A stretch of 64,000 nucleotides of DNA. Origin: Coniferiporia sulphurascens. Lineage: Eukaryota > Basidiomycota > Agaricomycetes > Hymenochaetales > Hymenochaetaceae. The position numbers were made by a program, and so were the translations under genes. Position 1 is the stretch's first letter; every line of letters begins with the position of its first letter. Below are positions 1 to 12,872 of the stretch, piece by piece. Below the pieces are notes generated by a model that was not told the origin of the DNA, searched no databases, and saw only the letters and a program-made list of their open reading frames with translations. Where the stretch lies: NCBI GenBank assembly GCA_002794785.1, contig NBBA01000001.1, positions 620,001 through 684,000 of the forward strand. Reading direction: 5' to 3'.

Positions 1-1367
1 GCGTGGTGGTTGTCGGGAACAAGGTTGATCTCGACCCCGACCGCGGGGCGGACGTTCATATGGGTCTGGGTGCGGAGAGGGGGTGGTGGTGTGGCGGGGT
101 TAGAGGGGCCCCTGCTGCTCCTGCAGGCGAAGTCGGGCCCGCGGGTCTCTGAGGCGGAGGCAGAGCGCTTTCTGGAAGATCTCGTTCCACCACAAGTGGA
201 AGTTCCGAGCGACGAAGACGAGTGTAGCGTCTTGGATGAGGATGCGGATGTAGATGCAGATACGGACGACCCGTTCGTGGTGCGCGAAGGCGAAGGTGGA
301 AACGAACACACGAACGCACGGACGAGCGCGTTTTTCTTACGTCCATCTATTTCCGGCTTCTCTCTCCACTCCGTGTACCGCCGGCGTAGGGCCAGCACCA
401 ACGCCGAGGACTTTGACATAAATGGCGACTATGGCTCCGAACCGGAGTCGCCCCAGCGCCCCCGCACGCAGTCTATTTCGATCCAGCGCAGCGGCAGCGG
501 GAGACTCGCACCGCCCAACCCAGGCTCGCTCCGCGTCTCAAAATCACACGCGTCCGACCGCTCGCACCTCGTAGGGACGATGAGCACCATGCGCACCACC
601 CACACGCTCTACCACACCCCCGCGTCCTCGCTCTTCGGCACCGACGCGTTCGAATCCGCCCCGTCCTCGCCGCTGCCCTCCCGCTCCCATTCCCATGACG
701 GCAGCTACGACGATCCAGGGCCGTGGGGAGGATCAGCGTCACCCCTTGCGTTGGCCACTACACCCAGCGGCCGCGCCCCGCGCCGCATGACGTCCTCTTC
801 TTCCACTTCCTCCGTTCCGACTATCACGCCGAGCCTCTTCATGCGTGCCCAGGCGTCCGCCTCGCCGTCCGCCGCACCAACCCCGCCTACACCGGTCGAA
901 GCACATGGCGACGCAGCGCACTTTTCGTTCGCCCGATCCGCCCCCGCGCCACCAATTTCCCAATCTACATCCACCTCCGCCCAATTCACATCTGTGCGCG
1001 GTGAAGGCCGCGGCCGTCACCGCGTACACCTCCCACCACGCCCCGAGCGGGGTCCGCGGCTATTCTTCACCTCTGCAAAGACAGGCGCGGGCGTCGCGCC
1101 GTGTTCGAGTACATCGCACAGCGCGTGGCGATGCGCTGCGAATACGTCGAGGCGCGCGAAGCTCTGACTGGGGGCCGCGCCATGACGACACGTTACGACT
1201 CACTGACGCACGGAGTACAGCAGGGAGTAGTAGTATCAGCAGTGGGTTTGGATGGGTGCGCGTTCCGGGGGGAGTACCGTGTTGTGGGTCGTAGAGCTTT
1301 CACGGCCCCCGCATGGCTTACAGATGTATCACTTGGTGTGCTTCTTTATATATACGTTATGTATTAA
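1..1367 (+). CDS. Rab/Ras-like small GTPase, 3' part, with large low-complexity insertion
   Basis: The window opens inside a small GTPase gene. Bases 3-40 read VVVVGNKVDLD, the G4 guanine-specificity box (NKxD) after a beta strand. Near 1066-1095 the phase of the 10-1167 frame gives LFFTSAKTGAGV, the G5 SAK box, and a C-terminal helix VFEYIAQRVAMRCEYVEARE follows from about 1100. Between G4 and G5 lie about 300 residues of acidic, Ser/Pro/Thr-rich low-complexity sequence, where a normal Rab has about 30. A phase change after G4 can be met by an intron of about 57 nt (roughly 73-129, GTGCGG...CTGCAG). A second phase change just after the SAK box (1094-1100) has no intron signal and looks like one missing base. 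The N-terminal G1-G3 boxes are outside the window. No clear C-terminal prenylation cysteines are visible, so the true end (1167 or 1367) is uncertain. Confidence 0.6.
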
Positions 1368-2330
1368 CTTTCCTACGTAGTGCAAGCGTGCATTTTGCGT
1401 TTTCGTCTCTGCGCTTCTCGTTCTCCCGTCCCCCTTTTTCGCCCTTCCGTTCCGCACCTCAGTCTTTTCTCCCTTACCCTTCCCGCGTTCGTTTAGGGCG
1501 CCGAGGTAACTTATAGCTGCTTATGCTTTCTCCGGGATCCGTGCACGGAACAGAACAGAACAGAACAGATGGACCTGCTATTTCTGACTGAATTATTTTT
1601 GAAGTTATGGTGGATGATGACGATGTTGTTGTTACCCGAATGGAATATAAGCTCGCCCGCGCTCCTTTTTCAGTACTACACGCGCTTATTCTCAGCTTTC
1701 TTTACACCAGCTAGCGCGCCTTCTGCTCACAAAGGGACTCAGAGTTGTGCGCATCTGCCTATTATTGATATTCCTGTCTCTTCCCTCTTTAGAACAAACT
1801 ACAGGCATTAGACTTCGGAAGGTGGACTTGCTTGCATAATCGGGTTCAACACGCATACGCGGGATACGGTGAGAACCCGCGCACGCGCGACGGCTCTCCG
1901 CCGCGGGTCACCGCCACGCGCACAGACGCTTCGACCGCGGCTTTCAACACTCCCTCCCTCTCGCTTCCGTCGGCCGCACACTCAACCGAACTCTCTCCTC
2001 CTCTACGGACTCCATATTTGAAAATGGGGGAAAAAAATGCAGGTGGGTTGGGGGTGAGGGTGGAATACACGGTACACGGTACAACGGCTCCCCGTCCGCT
2101 GTAGCTCCGGTACTACTGATATATCTATTAATAAAATAACTACGATACTACAAGCTCGTAAGCCCTTAGGCCCTCCTCTTGTAAGTATATAGATGAGGTT
2201 CGGCTTCGCTTAGGGATACCCTCCTCCCATCCCTCCTTTCCGCCCCGCCCTTTTCTGAACGCCGTAAGATCCTCTTCCGTCCCCTGACAGGATCTGCCCC
2301 CCCTCCCCCTTCCTACCCAAGCATCCGGCG
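1368..2330. other. intergenic, no gene seen
   Basis: This stretch holds the 3' flank of the GTPase gene and the promoter side of the transporter gene. It is rich in short pyrimidine runs and has no ORF with recognisable protein features. A tandem AGAACAGAACAGAACAGA motif lies near 1552-1569. Confidence 0.5.
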
Positions 2331-4398
2331 ATGCAGCTGTCCATCGGCGCGCTTATCTGGCTCTCCGTCCGCCCGCTCATCTCGCGACTGTACGTCCCCT
2401 TCCTCCTCCTCCGCCTAAGCTTATCTTTCTGATTATTTTTCTTCTTTTTTTTTTTTTCGTATCATGATGGGTGATGTGTTGTGTTGTGCACCCTGACGTA
2501 GATGGCTGAGTGGTGCATTCGGTTTTGCGATTACGAAGGCGCACATCTTCCCGCTCGAAGCGTCGCGCGGTACAGGCCAAATCGTGCTCGTAAGTGTCTC
2601 ACCCGTCGAAATAGAGCGTTCTCCGTAATTCTGACACTACGCCCCACTTATCAAGAACATCACCCTCCCGTGTCTCATGTTCTCTAAAATCGTACCGGCC
2701 TTCACGCCTCAGAACATTAATAACCTCGGTGAGCACTCCTTGAGTCATCTCGTTACAGTTGCTAGAGTGTTTATTTGCTTTTGTCGTCTACAGGTGTATT
2801 GGTGGCGGTCGCCTTCATATACGAGGCGATTGGTCTATTCTTCGCCTGGACCACCAAGCAGTTTTTCTGGGTCCCGCATCGCTTCCGCTACGGTATCCTG
2901 TGCGCGGGAACCATCTCGAATTACAGTGATATTCGTGAGTGTCCAATGTCTCAGGCTGTCCCGGCCGGACCTCTTCCGTCACGGATCTCTGGGAGGTAGA
3001 GAAATTGAACAACAATTTTTTTTGTTCTCTTCAGCTACGGCTGTAATCACGAGTATCACGGCGAACATCCCGTTCAACGCAAGCACGGACGAGACCATCT
3101 CCGTGGCGTACGTTGCCGGCTTCATCCTCGTCTTCTTCGTGCGTTCCTCCCACTCGGTGAAGTCTCTCAAAAGTAAAAGCGGCTGACATCCTTTTCTTTC
3201 CTTTGTGCAGATTTCGCTCTTCCCTATGGGCGCACACCGCCTCGTCGCGATGGACTACGACGGGCCGAACGTCGAGGACGAGGACCTTCGCATCTCCATG
3301 GCCAGCAAGACAAAGCAGAGCATGGCCAGCCTCGTCCGCCTCCTCCACGCAATCCCCATGCCGGGAAAAGCCGGCGCGCATGACGACGTGCCGTCGGACC
3401 TCGAAAAGTACCCCAGTGCAGGTGTGGAAGAGAAAACGGAACGCCCGACGTCCGACCCTGCTTTCTCCGGGTTTGAGGAGAAGCGGCAGCACGGCTCCGC
3501 ACCCGCGCCCGTGCTCGCGGGCTCGGGATCTGGGTCGGGATCCGGCTCGGCGGCGGCGGCGGCGGTGCACTTCCACGGCGACGAGTCGACCGCTGCGCCT
3601 ACCGAAGCAGGCCCCTCCCGCGCACCCTCGCCCTCACCCTCGCCCAAAGCCTCTTCTCAGTCCCTCGCCGATGCGCGCACGTATGCTCGGTATTGCGCGC
3701 AGCGCGGCGCGCTCGTTCCTGCTGCCGTGCTCGGTGACGATCGTCTTCAGTATCGTAATCGCGGTCGTTACCCCGCTCAAAGCGCTCTTCACCCCCGTCC
3801 CGAACTCGCCGATCCCCAACGCGCCTGACGGGCAGCCGCCCCTGTCGTTCATTCTGGACTGGTGCGTTTGTTATTTTTTCTCAATCCAGTGTTTTTTTTT
3901 TTTGCCAATATTCATTTAAAAAATATAGTGCGACGTTCGTAGGCGCCGCGTCTGTGCCTCTTGGTCTCATTTGCCTTGGCTCCGCAGTCGCGCGGGTGCA
4001 GCTACCGCGCCGCGGCGAGTGGGGAAACCTCCCGCTCGGCGCAATCCTGATGTTCTCGGCGACGAAAATGCTCGTTATCCCTGTGCTCGGCGTACTCATC
4101 GTCCAGGGCCTCGTCCAGGTTGGCTTCATCGACCGCGACGACAAGGTCCTGCGCTTTGTTTGCATGTACGCATCATTCTTCCACCCCCCTCCCACCTCCT
4201 CTTCATTTCACTGATGGTGCTGTACATTACAGGTTCATCTCGTGCGTGCCGACTGCAACTTCACAAGTTTACCTCACGCAAGTATACTCGGGTACAGGCG
4301 AAGCGGGTCCGCTTCCGCTCTTCCTCGTCCCGCAGTACATCCTCATGTTCTTGTCCATGACCATCCTCATCGCATACTCGCTCTCCATTCTCTTCTGA
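2331..4398 (+). CDS. auxin efflux carrier family (PIN-like) membrane transporter
   Basis: Nine or so exons can be chained: 2331-2389, 2502-2589, 2656-2728, 2794-2934, 3035-3138, 3211 to about 3564, about 3611-3861, 3929-4165, 4233-4398. The product has the bipartite fold of the family: about five N-terminal helices, a long hydrophilic loop, then about five C-terminal helices. Family landmarks are ITLPCLMFSKIVPAFTPQN, KQFFWVPHRFRYGI, SLFPMGAHRLVAMDY, PNAPDGQPPLSFILD and SVPLGLICLGSA. The start ATG gives MQLSIGALIWLSVRPLISRL, and the CT|GTACGT donor joins in phase to WLSGAFGFAITKA. Fungal members sit in ER or plasma membranes and are thought to export small organic acids; the substrate is not known from sequence. 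The loop carries a Ser-Gly repeat and an Ala run. It also needs one short intron to restore phase, either 3565-3610 or 3585-3660; which one is unclear. Confidence 0.88.
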
Positions 4399-5590
4399 TC
4401 CATGTCGTTTCACCGATCCCACCCTACCCACACGACCCACTTCCCACCCCACCCTTGAACGCCCTTCACGACCACCCCTCGCAATCCTACCACCGCATAT
4501 CATCACTCCCTCCACCTTTCCATTCACGAATGGACGAACCACCACGTCTAATTTTATGAATCCCTCAGAACCTTTGCTTTGCCCTGGCCTAGCCTAGCAA
4601 CCCTTTTAGACAGCAGATTCTCGTCGCTTTCGCTCGCATACGCACAGCATGTATCATACTTAGCCGCACACGCAGTTTTCGCTTTGATTACACCGTACTG
4701 CTCTTGTCTTCGAGCCCTTTTGTAATAGACCGCGCTTTTGCCTCCCTTTTTTTTCTTTCCCTTTTCGCGCAACAACTGTTTTAGGTAGAACAAAATAAGG
4801 ACGACCACGTTTTTACTCGCTTACGTAATCGGCGTGAATGTGGCTTGAGGTTGTTTGTGGCCTGATCGATCAAGGTACCCGATTGTGATTACAAATCGCG
4901 TGGCTTTTGAAGTCGGCTCTGATTCGGATTTCAGACTCAGATTCGGCCACAATCGTCCCATGTCCCAGGATGGACACTTGCCCGAAACTCGACTTTGGGC
5001 CTTTACGATAAAACGGCCCCTAAAGCAAAAGCGGACCAAGCGCGGAAAGTGGACAATACAACGCGCGGTTTCAGGTCCCGAGCCACTTGACTCGATATAT
5101 TGCGAGTAAGGCTGGCTGATGGTATTGATGGTGCAGATGGCTGGAGATAATAGCCTGAGGCTAAGCTGTCCCGAGCCACCCCCTTCAGCCTCCTCCGCAG
5201 AAAAAAAAAGGCGTACCATTGCGGCCTTGCCACGGTATTTTAATTTTTTCTGCGTGGCCGCGTCGCTCCGTTCGAACTTGCATAAAAAGGCCGTCCCTCT
5301 CGCCGTTCTCTGGTCCACTGTTTAAGATCTTTAAGCTCGCTGCCGCACACTTGCTTTCCGATCACTGGCACCCCTTTCAGACTCGATAGCTACACTCTTC
5401 TCTCCCTTTGCGTCGTCCGTCTTTGACCCGCTTCTAAAAGCCAAAGAGATAAACCTACTCCGGGGCAGGACGTCTCGGCGTACAATAATCTCCCCACTTT
5501 CGTAGAACTTCGGACTCCTTCCGTGCTTCTCCGCCTCTTATATCGGGATCCGACAGAGTCTGTGCCAAAAGTACCTTTCACAACTCACTT
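4399..5590. other. intergenic, no gene seen
   Basis: This is the downstream flank of the transporter gene and the upstream flank of the next gene. A 165-codon minus-strand ORF (4821-5318) has no family features and a mixed composition, so it is not called. Confidence 0.5.
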
Positions 5591-6234
5591 ATGTCTCTCG
5601 GTCCCAACCCCTTGTACGACCTCATACCCGCCGGGCTCGTCGCTCCGCGGAACCCGCTCGACGCGTACGCATACACATTTCACGTGCGTCTTTTTTTCTT
5701 CTCGTGCTCTCTCTGGTTCTGTGAGAATAGAGGCTCAGAGCCGCAATTCTGCGTTACAGGCAGGTGATATCGTGTGGTTCACACTCGACCGGAGGCAATG
5801 GAGGCTCGGACAAGTCACAAGTACCAACCCGAATGGCTCTATCGACCCTGTACGTTCCATACTCAATAGCAATGCCCGGTCTCTTACTCGGAGAAGGGAG
5901 AAAAGAGAACATGCAGGCTAATACACCATTTCTGCACTTACAGAGCACAGGCAGAAAGTTCTGGACTGGGATCTTCGTCCATGAAGGTGCCATCCACTCG
6001 ACATTCTTCATCCCACTCTACGGAACCGTCAAGCCCGACGGACCATACGTCCGGCGTCTGCTCTCCTGGGCACGTATCCTCCCAGAAGAGGATTACGAGA
6101 TCGCGGCGATGGTGCAAGATTTCCAGCTGGAGCTCGCGAGGATTAAGATATCCGAGTGCTTGGAGTACGCTATTGCCTCTGGTGTGCAGGCGAAGCAGGA
6201 GCTTGGAACGCGTGGGGCTATCACTGGACATTGA
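5591..6234 (+). CDS. small conserved-looking protein of unknown function (157 aa)
   Basis: Three exons join cleanly: 5591-5683, 5760-5849 and 5944-6234, with GTGCGT and GTACGT donors and CAG acceptors. The start MSLGPNPLYDLIPAGL precedes a segment that reads like a small beta-barrel domain (AGDIVWFTLDRRQWRLGQV). The Trp/Phe spacing resembles SH3- or PWWP-like barrels. It continues with FWTGIFVHEGAIHSTFFIPL and ends in an amphipathic helix rich in Glu, Gln and Arg (about residues 110-157). There are no signal peptide, membrane helices or catalytic motifs. The protein is not named here because no family could be recognised with certainty. The consistent splicing and phase make the gene model itself fairly safe. 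Confidence 0.72.
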
Positions 6235-6560
6235 GCGATTGTTGGTTTGCGCTTCGTGTATTTATTAGATATTTGTAGTATTATCATCTGTAACTGTATT
6301 GAGGACAACGTACCTGGACCTTATGACGTGGAGGGGAATCTTGTATGTCAATTTGACCTTCGAGTGTCTTTTGTAATCTTGTAATTGGACGGACAAGATA
6401 GGGTTTAAATTGGCTTTAAGATCATGTGGAACTGCTGATAAAGTACATGCATATCCTTTAAATTCGGAAGAGCTCCAGGCAAGAGTTTGAGAATATAGTA
6501 AAGGAGAATGGGTCAATTGGAAAACAGAATGGACATAATTCCGCTGAAGTGGCCATAATT
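6235..6560. other. intergenic, no gene seen
   Basis: This is the 3' flank of the small gene. A 140-codon minus-strand ORF overlapping it shows no domain features. Confidence 0.4.
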
Positions 6561-6920
6561 CGTTCATATTCCGGCATACGAGGGGCATGGACACGGATCG
6601 GCATAACAACAGTACTATCATATAAAGGGGAGGAAAGTTTTGCATGTAATGGAATACGGGATGCATATGTGCGCCAAAACGAGCCAACGCTTGACCATTT
6701 TCACGAGAAAGGAGAAGTGGTGGTGGTGCGGATTTTATATCGTAATTATTACTGCTATGACGGCAGGCCCTGTAGGGCGGTCACGTCTTCGACATAGTAC
6801 GTCTGGATGATAAAGTGCCATGCAGCAATCTCGTCGGGATTACAAAATAGCCTCGACGTTTGTTTGGTGTATAGGCTCGTAGCCACACCGACGCGTATAA
6901 ACTTTAGACCGTTAGCCCAT

Positions 6921-7176
6921 AACCGGCTTGACTTAAATCCTACTTGAGCGTCATTATATCGTAGCGGGTATCAATGACCCGTGCAACCTGACATGTCTAC
7001 CATGTCAACGAATATTTTATCGCAGGAATTTCCGCTTATCCTGCTAAATCATGTCCTTTAACGTGTGCTTTTAACTTTTTTTTGGATGTCTCCGTATTGA
7101 GCTCCACTTATGGGCTCATGTTTCGTTTGTCTTATATGTGGCTTGAGAGCCAAGTAGGACTTCAGTCCAACCGGTC
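6921..7176. repeat. inverted repeat downstream of MLKL-like copy 1
   Basis: The arms are about 6921-6954 and 7142-7176. They share the core AAGTAGGA..T..AGTC in opposite orientation, with a spacer of about 190 bp. The equivalent position of copy 2 has the same structure with better-preserved arms. Confidence 0.5.
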
Positions 7177-8063
7177 ATGGGATCCTCCCAAGTAAAAAAA
7201 AGCACCAGGACGACGTGAACGTAGCAATAAAAAAGCTTCGTATTGTGCATTTCTAGGACTTGTCTGTCCGATATCTCCCGGGTGGATGCAGCCACCCGGT
7301 TGACCTCTACTCTCAGGTCACTTACAGCAATTTCAGTACGTATTGATGTGCCTAGCTAAGTAATCGCAGGCAGGAGAATCAGCAGTAGCAGTTTCCCAAG
7401 TCTCGCTTTAGTACTCACTCTGAAGCGCTCCATAGCTTCGTCAAGCTGTACTCGCAAGACACGTAACTGCTCTCGCTCTTTTGCGGTGCTGAAGAAACGG
7501 CCGATTGCGCGTTTCTTCGGTATCTCACTAGCTTCAGAAGATACCTTTTGAATATCACTTTGTTGGATAAATCGAGTTAAGACATGCAAAAGCGAATTGT
7601 CATAGTACAAGGCGTACCTGTCCAAGACAGTAATCGCAATCAACAACTGGTCGGGAATCCTAGTGCAGTCGGGGACGTTGTTACTGAGGATTTCGAGAAG
7701 GCTGTCTATCCTTTGTACAAGGCGATGCGCTTCATCCTCATTGCCCCTCATTGCCTGTCATCGATCATTGAGACGAGTATAACGAGAGCAAGTTAACCGG
7801 CGAGCTACGCTTACCTGGACGATGCCGGCAATATGAGCTAACCCTCCTACAACACTCTGCAGGGGCGGGCAGGCGCTCGAACTCTCTCTCAGAAGCACCA
7901 ACGAACTGTTGAGAGCTTCGAGAGCCCCATCCAATATTTTCTTCTTTTTCTTTTTCTTTTTCTTTCTACCGACTGGCGCCGCCTCATCCGAGGTCGGGGC
8001 AGCGCCAGTCGATCGGCGTGAGGAACGAAAGATGCCCCTCAGCCTGGGAAAAAGGAGATAACT
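7116..8063 (-). pseudogene. MLKL-NTD-like (HeLo-like) helical module, copy 1, start lost
   Basis: On the minus strand the exons read a basic patch (VGRKKKKKKKK), then LRESSSACPPLQSVVGGLAH. Next come AMRGNEDEAHRLVQRIDSLL, KRAIGRFFSTAKEREQLRVL and LDEAMERFR, and last LGTSIRTEIAV. This is the multi-helix domain found at the N terminus of many Agaricomycete NLR- and kinase-like proteins and resembling the MLKL N-terminal domain. Intron positions match copy 2: after GIVQ, within the AG|GTACGC donor, and after MERFR. Where copy 2 has its ATG, this copy has ATA and an altered spacing, and no other in-frame ATG is visible upstream. The last exon reads on without the copy 2 stop, through one arm of the inverted repeat, to a TGA at 7116-7118. 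It is probably non-functional, unless an unseen upstream exon supplies the start. Confidence 0.6.
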
Positions 8064-8160
8064 ATGATTGAGATGTGATATAGATTGACCTCTGCTGGCA
8101 GGGTCGGGAGATGGAGGTGATAGGAAAGGATGATGGCGTTAACGGGATAAGGGAGCCCTG

Positions 8161-8168
8161 TTCTTATA
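8161..8168 (-). promoter_or_regulatory. TATA-like box of MLKL-like copy 1
   Basis: On the minus strand this reads TATAAGAA, about 100 bp upstream of the position homologous to the copy 2 start. The same box in the same place at copy 2 (24771-24777) suggests it is the ancestral promoter. Confidence 0.45.
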
Positions 8169-8540
8169 GGAAACGTGTCCTTCGCATGACCTGTGTGACC
8201 ATAGCATCGCGCTTAGGGGCTTTAGTGTGGGATAGAATAAAGATAGCATGCAAGGATCGATAACAAGGAAACGAAGCTGGAGACATAAATTGCGCGGCGG
8301 ATACTCACTAGGGAAAATTTGAATGAGCGGCAGTGTGCATCGTGAGAGCTTGAACCTTGTGAAAGTATGGAAGCTTGGAAGCTCAGAGTCTATAGGAGTC
8401 CAATCGAGAACCGGCACAGGACAAGCAGCACAGGAACATACAGTAGTAGATGTTTGTGGCAAGCAGAGAAAGAACATGAACTTTCGGCTAGTTCGACCCA
8501 AACGAGAGTCTAGGTGCAGCAGTATTCACGGCAGGCTGCA

Positions 8541-10009
8541 ATTTTGAGCTGGATATTCCAAAGAAATCAGCACTCTAGGACGAACATCGATGTGAAATTT
8601 TTAGTCCATACACGGTGGCCTACTAAGATCAAGCCTGTGCAGTTATATCGTGCAGTGGATAACAGGTCCTAGACACCGCCCGAAGAAGAGAACCAGATTA
8701 AGTCAATGTCAGAACTCGTAGATTCCCAGAGTATTGAATTAGCGCAGAAAGCGCGCTGCGAGCTGAGATGATCGGCCTGAAGAACTTCGGGTTACAATTA
8801 GTACAGCACGGGCCATGCGCTGTGGTTGTGTTCGATGGCGCCATAAAGCTACTTACCCAGCCATGGCCCATGCCAGTCGTGCAAGGGCGTGTAGATTTTT
8901 ATTGATTATGTGAGCCTTGATGCGGCGGGTAACCTAGTAGTTAGTACGACGGAGTTTATATTTCTGGTCATACATGTACCATTGTGCTCTTCATGCACTT
9001 GTAATGGATACACGCTTAGAGAGACCTGTATGGTGGTCGGGACGGCTCAGCTCCATCGCCTAGTCGTTTCTGGCCTAGCGTTCAGTCTGAGTTTCAATAC
9101 AAATATATAAGGAAATAATGATACAAGCGAGCTAAAAAGACCCCGGGAACACCATTAAAAGCTTAGTAAAATTCTAAGTTTACATTCATACCAAATAAGT
9201 ATATGACAAATGATGTAATCTCCAAGTGCTTGACCTGCACGATGAAGTAATAATGACAAGGCCGGCTGCACTGCCAGTACTGGCAGGACTCAATACCTTT
9301 GTTAGGGATATTTGATTTAATATTTCAATAATGACAGAGCCAGCTGCACTGGCAGGGCCCAATACCTTTGCCAGGGACAAAGACTTTTATTTTTGAAATA
9401 AAATTTTGTTACACCTCCACAAGTACGTAAATATATATGATCACAAAGACATGTTCATCATGCAATTCATTGAAGCAAAGATAACCTATACTAAAGGCAC
9501 AGGTGTTTAACTTGAATTTTGTGCAGGTTCCAGAAATATTCGGGGAAGCTATGGTCGCAAATAGGATGCTACCTGCCAAATTGCAGCATATTTTCAAAAT
9601 GTATGCTCTTTCGTTAAGGACGGGACTTATCCGTTGGGATATAACTATGGCTGCTCCGAGTCTTACAGCAGTGAGCTATTCACTCGTCTACCGTATAATG
9701 CAACACGGCCAATCTGAGAGTATCATTTAGGTGCCAGTGTAGCTTTATCCATTTGTTGATCGACTTTATGTCTTACATGTTTGTTTCCTGTAGAAAATAA
9801 GAAACTTTATTTTCTGAGCCACCAAATCATTTTGGTAATTGGAATATGTCGTCATACGCTTCAATTCGTTTTCTCGAGACACAGCGTGGCTGAACTTTGT
9901 CAAAACTGCAAATTACACACAAGCCCCACTACCAAAGACAGCACACACGATTTGCTAAACACATGCAAGCTATGATTACATGTACTTCAAGCCCTTTAAC
10001 GGCTGTAGT
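8541..10009. other. intergenic with small repeats
   Basis: No gene was recognised. Two imperfect direct repeats of about 55 bp (9248-9308 and 9328-9378) share GCTGCACTG and CAATACCTTTG. A 31-bp segment at 9030-9060 recurs inverted at 17324-17354. Confidence 0.5.
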
Positions 10010-11652
<1,643 letters not shown>

Positions 11653-11908
11653 TTATGAGTGTTGGCTTCTGGCAATAAGTGACTATTCAGAGACACTAAC
11701 TTGTATAATTTTCAAGGAGCCATAGCGTTGAGAGTGTCGCAGTGTGGGTACGAGAGTGTGAATCCTAATATCCTTGATAAATAGTCTCTTTGGGAACATA
11801 TTTGTCCCCCAGTCGCATCTCCTCCAGTCCCTCAGGGTATCACCTCTCCGGGCTCTCCCAGGCTGTAAAAGTATGCCTAGTTGCCTACTATACCCCACAG
11901 ATAAGTAG

Positions 11909-12110
11909 CAGTCACGTGATCGTGGGAATAAACCCAAGTGCGAATCGCACTTGCCCGTGAGAATTTATAACTATAAATAACAGTCATGTGATCCGTGGGA
12001 CTAAACCCAAGTGTGAATCGCACTTGCCCGTGAGTTACTATAATTAACAGTCTCGTGACCTGTGGGAATAAAGCCAAGTGTGAATCGCACTCACCTGTGG
12101 GAATTGTTTA
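11909..12110. promoter_or_regulatory. three tandem repeats with TCACGTGA-like boxes upstream of the sulfhydrylase
   Basis: Three imperfect repeats of about 67-72 bp lie 260-460 bp upstream of the minus-strand start. Each begins with a CAGTCxxGTGA box: TCACGTGA at 11912-11919, TCATGTGA at 11984-11991 and TCTCGTGA at 12051-12058. Each continues through GTGGGAxTAAA to a near-palindrome, CAAGTGTGAATCGCAC. In ascomycete yeasts TCACGTG is the Cbf1 site of sulfur-assimilation promoters. The same use here is inferred from position and motif. Confidence 0.5.
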
Positions 12111-12867
12111 CATGTATACGGTGGGGCGTCCATTTCCCACGGTCCGATGCGGCCCGTGGGCAGTACTTGTCCAAAACATCTTCCTCTGCCAAGATTTGCT
12201 CTGGCATCTGTGAAAAGAGGACTTTACTACAGGTATATCTGTCTATACTGATAAATCTGTTAGTCACAGTATGTTGGGATTCTTGCAGTGGCCGGCTTTG
12301 TCGTTCTCTCGCTAGGTGTGCTTAAGCAGTTCTGTCAAAGCCCTTCAAGTTATACCATCTTCATGAATATATTTCAACAGCAAGTGGACTTTTGTGGATA
12401 TTTGAGCTCATAGAAGAGCATTCACAAACTGCTAAGGCTGTTGGAACCTGGGCTGTCTAGGTGTGTCTCGTGTCTTTGTCTGGTATTTGACCACGTAGCA
12501 CTAAACAATTCCGAGTACAGGTTATCATCATTTTACATGACCTGCCCCACACAGTCGAAACCCCCGGCTAATTCATCTATCACTGCTACTACTTTGCCTA
12601 AGGTATGAAATTACTTAAAATTGTGGAAAGCCAAGAACTAGATGGATGCAGCCATGCTTTTACTAGTATTGACTCTCAACCCATTCTATGTGGATTCAGT
12701 AATGCCATTCGGGTTCGCCAGTGTTGTCGACCGCGTCACATAAGGTTTTAGATTACATGATGTGGATGTCTTGAGCTGATCCAGTTTTTCGATGTTTGTT
12801 TTCTAACAGTATGCGTTATCCCAAATGCGGTCTGCCACTAGGTAACAGTAAATCAGACGAGCACATA
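12111..12867. other. intergenic, no gene seen
   Basis: No coding or structured feature was recognised between the repeat promoter and the solo LTR. Confidence 0.4.
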
Positions 12868-12872
12868 CAGTG

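Larger units (their letters stand above)
6560..8540. repeat. segmental duplication copy 1 (MLKL-like unit)
   Basis: This approximately 2 kb unit is a diverged direct copy of 23080-25060. Matching stretches run along the whole length. They include the non-coding start (ctgtagggcgg at 6770 and 23286), the inverted-repeat block, the gene exons, a TATAAGAA box, and the distal sequence AGGATCGATAACAAGGAAAC (8251 and 24854). The copies lie 16.5 kb apart in the same orientation. Divergence is substantial, so the duplication is not recent. Confidence 0.7.

Noticed and set aside
3031..3576. 181-codon minus-strand ORF as a gene
   Set aside because: It is the antisense shadow of the transporter exons, whose plus-strand product is clearly recognised.
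4821..5318. 165-codon minus-strand ORF as a gene
   Set aside because: No domain features, no splice extension and no paralogue in the window.
7930..7970. TTTTTC run as a microsatellite only
   Set aside because: It encodes the lysine patch of the MLKL-like module on the minus strand and is shared with copy 2.
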